This document shows positions 58,915-64,000 of a stretch of 64,000 bases of DNA, piece by piece. The stretch is from Fasciolopsis buskii. Lineage: Eukaryota; Platyhelminthes; Trematoda; Plagiorchiida; Fasciolidae. Positions within the stretch are counted from its first letter, which is position 1. Each line of letters opens with the position of its first letter. A program made the translations under genes and the position numbers. The DNA lies in NCBI GenBank assembly GCA_008360955.1, contig LUCM01009398.1, positions 107,231-171,230 of the forward strand. Reading direction: 5' to 3'. The notes beneath the pieces are model-generated. The model had not been told where the DNA came from, made no database searches, and saw only the letters and a list, made by a program, of their open reading frames with translations.

Positions 58915-60273
58915 AATCTGCAATTTCATGGTCCCCGGATGAATGTGCTAATGTAACAATCCTTCGCATGGCCAAAATAGCTACAGGTATTTGTCTTGAT
59001 GGTATGTCTTCACTCCTCCTAATGTCCGATGCGGCCTCACTCACTGGTGTATTTACTTCTCCTCTTCATACCACCTTATCCAATCATTGCATTCCTGATT
59101 GTTGGAGACCAGTCCCTATCGTTTCTATCCCAAAATTCAGTAATTCAAGTATTCCAGCCAACCGTTTTCGTCCCATAGCTCTTACATCATGCGATCTTCA
59201 AGTAACAGAACGCTCTGTCCTGAGTCGTCTAACTTATATTTCTGTTAGTGCACCCGATGACCCGCTTCAGTTGGCCCACAAACCAAACAGGTCCACTCTG
59301 GATGTGGTGGCTTCCCTGGTACTTCTTTGCAAATTTGGACAGTTCGGCTGTCCAAATTACTGCTTGACATGACTATCATACACCTTTTCAAAAAGAATTC
59401 AGCGGGCAAGACTGGGATTAAATAAATCTACCCCGTTGTTAAATGATTCTGGATTCATTCAAGGAGCTGTCATTTCACCTTATCTGTTTTCAACCTACGT
59501 CAGCCACCCACATGCTAGTTCCTTTGGTCAGTTATTCAAATTTACGGATGACATTGCTCTGTGTCAGTCCACATTTGCAACTGAAGATTTCATGAACGTT
59601 TCCAACAACTTGTCTCTCATTCANGATTTTTCTCCTCGTTCTGGCTTACATCTTGATTTATCAAAATGTGTTGAATATTTGTTTACCTTTTCCCGGCTTG
59701 CCTACTTGGCTGACCCTTCTTTTATCAACACAAAATCACTCACTCCGTCAAGTACTTGAAACTACCACTGACGAAAACTTAAAGTGGTACTCTCCCATTT
59801 CGAATTGTGTAAAAATCGTAGAAGACTATCATTTTACATGAAATGACTGCGGCATTTCCTGGTTAAGCAAAACCCTATCTCCTTATCTGTTTACGAGCGT
59901 GTTTTTCCCGTTCTCCTCTATTGTTCCCCCGTCACTTTTTCTGGTCTATTAAAGAAAGACTTCAGAACCCTTCGTTGTGGTCTGTCAATTATTAGCGATG
60001 TATCTTACATACAACTGAAAGAAGTCTGCACCGAATAGGGTGACGTGCATCTGTCCACGTGTGAAGACATTTGACCATAAAATTCTCTCGGATCTGTCCC
60101 ATCCGTTGCACAGTGACCTTCCTAAATGCCCTTCTCATATCAGGACACGTTCTACCTTCCGCTCCATGCCCTCTCACATAAGTATCCATATGAACTCAGC
60201 TGTCCTCTACCTAATCCAAACTCTCACCAATCGCGGACAGATTATGACTGATTTTCTACACAATCTCTGGTGA
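58915..60273 (+). pseudogene. CR1-like LINE reverse transcriptase relic
   Basis: The plus strand encodes, in order: WSPDECANVTILRMAK (58,925-58,980), WRPVPIVSIPK (59,104-59,136), FRPIALTSC (59,166-59,192), LQLAHKPNRSTLD (about 59,266-59,304), a deletion, IQGAVISPYLFSTYVS (59,458-59,505), and the catalytic box as FTDD (59,541-59,552, usually YADD). DLSKCVEYLFTFS (about 59,652-59,690) and DENLKWYSPIS (59,770-59,805) follow, then a frameshifted thumb and C-terminal tail to a stop at 60,271-60,273. Motifs and order are those of CR1/Jockey-type LINE RTs. The second palm block with the first catalytic Asp is missing between 59,345 and 59,430. The endonuclease is absent upstream, consistent with 5' truncation. 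One N is at 59,624. Confidence 0.88.
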
Positions 60274-63200
60274 ATAACAAATGTTTATAATTCGCAACAC
60301 TTTTTTTCAGCTCTGTGTTCTGATGAGGTGTTGAACGGATCGTTTTTGACTGAAATGCGAACACCTGTGTACGCAAAAGTCCAAACAACAATACAATAGA
60401 ATACAACATAAATTAGAAACTCTCGACAAATGAATACATTTTCTTTCACAGATCCCAATGCCCAAGTCGTAATCGGCGCCAGTTCTCGTTTTCTGAAGTA
60501 CTGGACAACTGCACAAGTGGATTAAATTTCAAACAGCTGGCCCCTTATGGCTCTTTTTTGTCCACGCTGAATTCAACATGGAAGTTGCAACTGATACGTT
60601 TAAACAATGCGGCTCCGCTTTGAACAGAAGTACCAGTAACACAGAATTATAGATAAAAATGACTGAGCTTGATATGAGTGGATTAACTTTCTTCTGTTAG
60701 TGAATTGTCAATAGTGTTAACATCACATACACACATATATATACTTTGATACTGATGGCTTTGATGACAGACCCCAGTGCGCGCTTGGCGGCGATTACGA
60801 CTTGATTGACCTTATCGGGCAACCTCTCCATTTTAATCTTTCCGTATCAAATATTAATTAATCTTTCTTATTCATTCCCTTCCCGTTCGCTAGACAAGCG
60901 ATATCAATTTATTCTATTTCCATCCACACGTGACCGTGGAATGAAATCGCCAGAAAGATCTATTTCTATTCGACAGATATTCAAGTAAAAATGAAAATCA
61001 CGATTTAGATGAACTTTTCAATTTAATTCTAATTGCATTCAAAATAAAAAGCATTCAATGCTCGGTTTTTGTGAAATAGTTTATTTTGCTGAGATGAGCA
61101 TAAGTTTCAGTCTTTTCCCGGCAGTCCTACTAAGTAAGGGCAGCAAAATGAAAACATGATCTAATTTCTCAAAATAAGATGAAAAACGGTTGATTTGAGA
61201 ACACTTTTCGATTTATATACCACAACTGCGGGCCTGGAGGTCATGCTTCCAATAAGTGAACGGGATCGGTGTACCGGCAAATCTAGAGGAAATAATCGAA
61301 TTAGTACAGATTGTACATCCAACATTAAAGGCAGCCAAATTTCGGTAGAGCCAAAGGCTCTCTGCGAAATCGAGTGGTCGTTTCAGCTGAATTGCAAATC
61401 CCAACGACGACAACTGTTAGACATGTAAAATCCTAATTCAAGGAACGATGCTTTGGGTGCAAGGGAGAAAGGAGATGCTCGTTTGTATTTACATTTGTAT
61501 ATATATATATATATATGTGATTGATCATTAGAAGAATTAAATAATTTCGAGAGATAACTTCAACTAAACTAAATAAACTGGTGTTTTGCACTGGAATCGG
61601 ATCGTCCGAGGCATGAAACCTACAGCTGATCATTAAATCGATTCTTGGATCTTCTTTTTAAATAGTTTGGAAGACAAAAGGTTAGAAACTCAGATCTCCT
61701 CCAAGTGAAACTTCTTTGTTACTTGATAGCCAATTTTGTACTCGGCCGTGATTTTTTTAACATTCCTACTTAACTAGTCAACAACGTATTAGATGTGGAC
61801 GCCAGAGCCTTTAAACGGCCGTCCACGGTACCTTCCCCCTCAAACTGACGATTGACTTAATTGGTAATTGGCTTGTCGAACTCTTTTTACACACGGCAAT
61901 GTCTTCACCAAAAAGGAACCTGTGGGGTAATTCACTCAGTCTGTCGTATCTTATTCTTTGAAAAATTCCCCTTGCACTGTTTTAAATCGTTCCCGTACCG
62001 ATTTTCGTGCTGTAAGAACTGAACTACTTGTAATAAAGCACTATTAGTACTCGGACTTGGTTGTTCTGGAGGTTGGATGCTCACGAGGTATTTCTAATAC
62101 CTCTAATAACGTCTTGGTATTCAAAGACAACTCTTCAAAATTTGATGACATTTTCAAAAACTACGTTTCTCCCGTTACCCGGACCGTGTAGCGAGCAATT
62201 CCGAACACAATGCCTCAGGTTTCCTCTAACATGATTGTCTACCGGTTCAGCTTTACCACTCCATTCAAAGGTTTCCTAATCCCTGATGAAATGTTTTAGA
62301 TCAGCCTATTCATTGCAGTTGTGAAAACAACTCAACAGTAACGAAATTAGTAGTTAGATCTCTAGTGGTCGTATGACGTAAGAAGCAAAATTGAAAGTAG
62401 ATAACTGGGCGAGATTCGACTTTTGCCATTTCAGTTATTTGACTTCCCACGAAAGCTTTTTACAATATTCCTATTCGTGTGCGTGCAGACCGAATATTTG
62501 CTTCTTGAGATCCCATGACGGTAATGAGGATGGCACCCAGATATTTTGGATCTATGATTGCATGTTTTGACAAGTAAACGGCACAGATTTCAGCTTCGAA
62601 TTTCTGCCTAAAATATCATACTTTCCTAACATTGGTCAAAGCCAACGGTGGCTTCTCTTACTGAAAAATGATCTTGCTGCGACTTCAGTGGTTGTTCTGT
62701 GATTCCGGGGTGGCTAATTCCCCTAGAGGTCCCTCACAATGTATGCCTCAAAAAGGTTCCGCTGAAAACATTCTGTCTAGTGCCTTCTTATAGTGGTGAT
62801 ATCTCCACCGCAGCACAAAGACCAGGTCTGCTATTCAGGATTTCCCATCGGATTTAAGAATCTTTAATAGTCATTCTAAATAATGATCCCACACCAGTCG
62901 CGAGTGGCTTACGAGCATGGTACACTACAATCATCGGTACTTACGGCGGATGAGTGTATTCATTTCGCAGGGTGTCCGACCTCATCCGAAGGACATATGA
63001 AATGACCAGTCAACCTCAGTCTCCAGGTACTATCACAGCCGGATCGACTCATTCGCGGTGGAGAATTTCGATAGTCGACAACTGAATGACTATCACATAA
63101 TGCAACTAGTTGGATGCAATAGAAGAAAAATATCAGACAATCAAAAACTCCTAGGCAGACATATTTTACAGTTCTTGTTAAGTGATCATGTTTGGTGTCC

Positions 63201-64000
63201 TTTTGCGATGCGATGAAAAAAACTCGAATGACCAGCCACGTCGGATACCCTTCTAATTTCTTGAAAAGAGAAACAGATAGCGCACTGGATGAGGCAAAAC
63301 ACCGGATTCATTGGGTACAACTTGTGGAAATGTTTAAAAAAGAATTCTGCTTCATCTTTCACCTATTCAGGTTGGATGAATGCAAAAACGTTTTGCCGAA
63401 CGGTATCAAAACAGACAAAATTGAAAGCGTTCGTCTATATGAAAAAGGAGAATACAGTAAGAATTGTTCAATCTTTGAAATATACTGGTCTTTAGGAATA
63501 ATTCTTTGGAATGCTGATTTCCGCGGTGTAATCTCTGATTTAATTGTGAACTGTATTTTGGTCAGATTGAATTGGTTTTTTCTTATGGTCAGACGGGAGA
63601 CGTTTGCTGAGTTGGGCTTGCAAATGCCACGTGAAGTGAGGTTATTTTGACCTGAGGAATTAAAATTTGATGTGTGAATGCTTCTGTCGAAACAGAGGTC
63701 GGAACAGTTTACCGATGTACTCCCACCGTGTTCCCACAATTGGTGACAATGACTTTTTTCTTCTTAAAGTAAAACGTCTTAATTTCCGAACGAAAAAACT
63801 AGTCTAAAATCATTCTCATAGTAATAACAATAATCACGAAATCTCCAACCGAAAATGGCTTGCTTTTCTAAACTTATTTTTGCCACCTTTGATCGGTTTT
63901 ACTAGTTCCCTATCCTAAATAAATTAACGATTCATTTTCTTAACAGAATTTCAGATAACTGAGTTAGAAAAGCAAAGTAGTTGACGAAATTACACAACTT
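60274..64000. other. Intergenic DNA, no gene recognised
   Basis: It contains an (AT)n run at 61,498-61,516. A 152-codon plus-strand frame at 63,192-63,650 begins at ATG and is rich in Lys, Phe and Glu, but has no motif I recognise and no clear splice borders. A minus-strand frame overlaps it. The GC-richer stretch at 62,640-63,070 may hold an unrecognised repeat. Confidence 0.4.
61498..61516. repeat. (AT)n microsatellite
   Basis: A pure AT dinucleotide run of about 19 bases. Confidence 0.9.

Noticed and set aside
61790..61835. GTGGACG...CGTCCAC inverted repeat as a terminator or regulatory hairpin
   Set aside because: Only 7 pairs with an 18-base loop in intergenic eukaryotic DNA with no gene beside it.
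1..64000. CRISPR arrays, bacterial operons, phage or defence islands
   Set aside because: No regularly spaced repeats with unique spacers and no dense long ORFs. Introns, LINEs, SINEs and Penelope elements show a metazoan genome.

Overview
This window looks like gene-poor eukaryotic nuclear DNA from a parasitic flatworm, most likely a trematode. That call rests on three things: A+T-leaning sequence (about 60% by rough sampling), one spliced gene fragment with short introns, and many decayed retroelements. The retroelements include a Penelope-like element, a K02A2.6-type Gypsy relic, and CR1-like and RTE-like LINE pieces of kinds common in trematodes. The species cannot be fixed from sequence alone. 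A single N at 59,624 marks a draft assembly. There are no operons, bacterial genes, rRNA genes or CRISPR arrays.

The only intact protein-coding sequence I can defend is on the minus strand at 28,845-30,383. It is the large terminal exon of a DEG/ENaC (amiloride-sensitive type) cation channel. It carries the extracellular cysteine-rich region, the second membrane segment with a GFS selectivity-filter motif, and a long cytoplasmic tail. I propose two upstream exons by eye (30,748-30,888 and 31,092-31,291). The first membrane segment and the promoter were not found. Another candidate minus-strand exon lies at 32,688-32,905.

The rest is repeat-driven. From left to right: a truncated SINE end abuts a Gypsy relic (1.94-2.99 kb), followed by an RTE-like LINE C-terminus (3.4-3.7 kb). 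A fold-back SINE lies at 7.8-8.2 kb and a possible integrase relic at 10.9 kb. A dispersed repeat of about 320 bp occurs at 15.8 and 31.5 kb. A Penelope-like element with direct terminal repeats spans 19.0-20.8 kb. A second fold-back SINE lies at 20.9 kb and a simple-form copy at 23.9 kb. A GIY-YIG relic is at 33.0 kb and a possible LINE reverse-transcriptase relic at 38.2 kb. A second tRNA-derived SINE family has copies at 39.6, 47.5 and 57.4 kb, all on the minus strand. A Gypsy RNase H relic may lie at 54.1 kb, and a CR1-like LINE relic is at 58.9-60.3 kb. Simple-sequence tracts are scattered throughout.

The most novel observation is the fold-back SINE family. Two copies consist of an inverted body arm, a tRNA-like core (nearly lost in one copy) and a direct body arm. 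Each appears to be flanked by its own 9-10 bp target-site duplication, so the whole hairpin unit seems to have inserted as one piece. The third copy shows the ordinary linear head-body-tail form of the same family.
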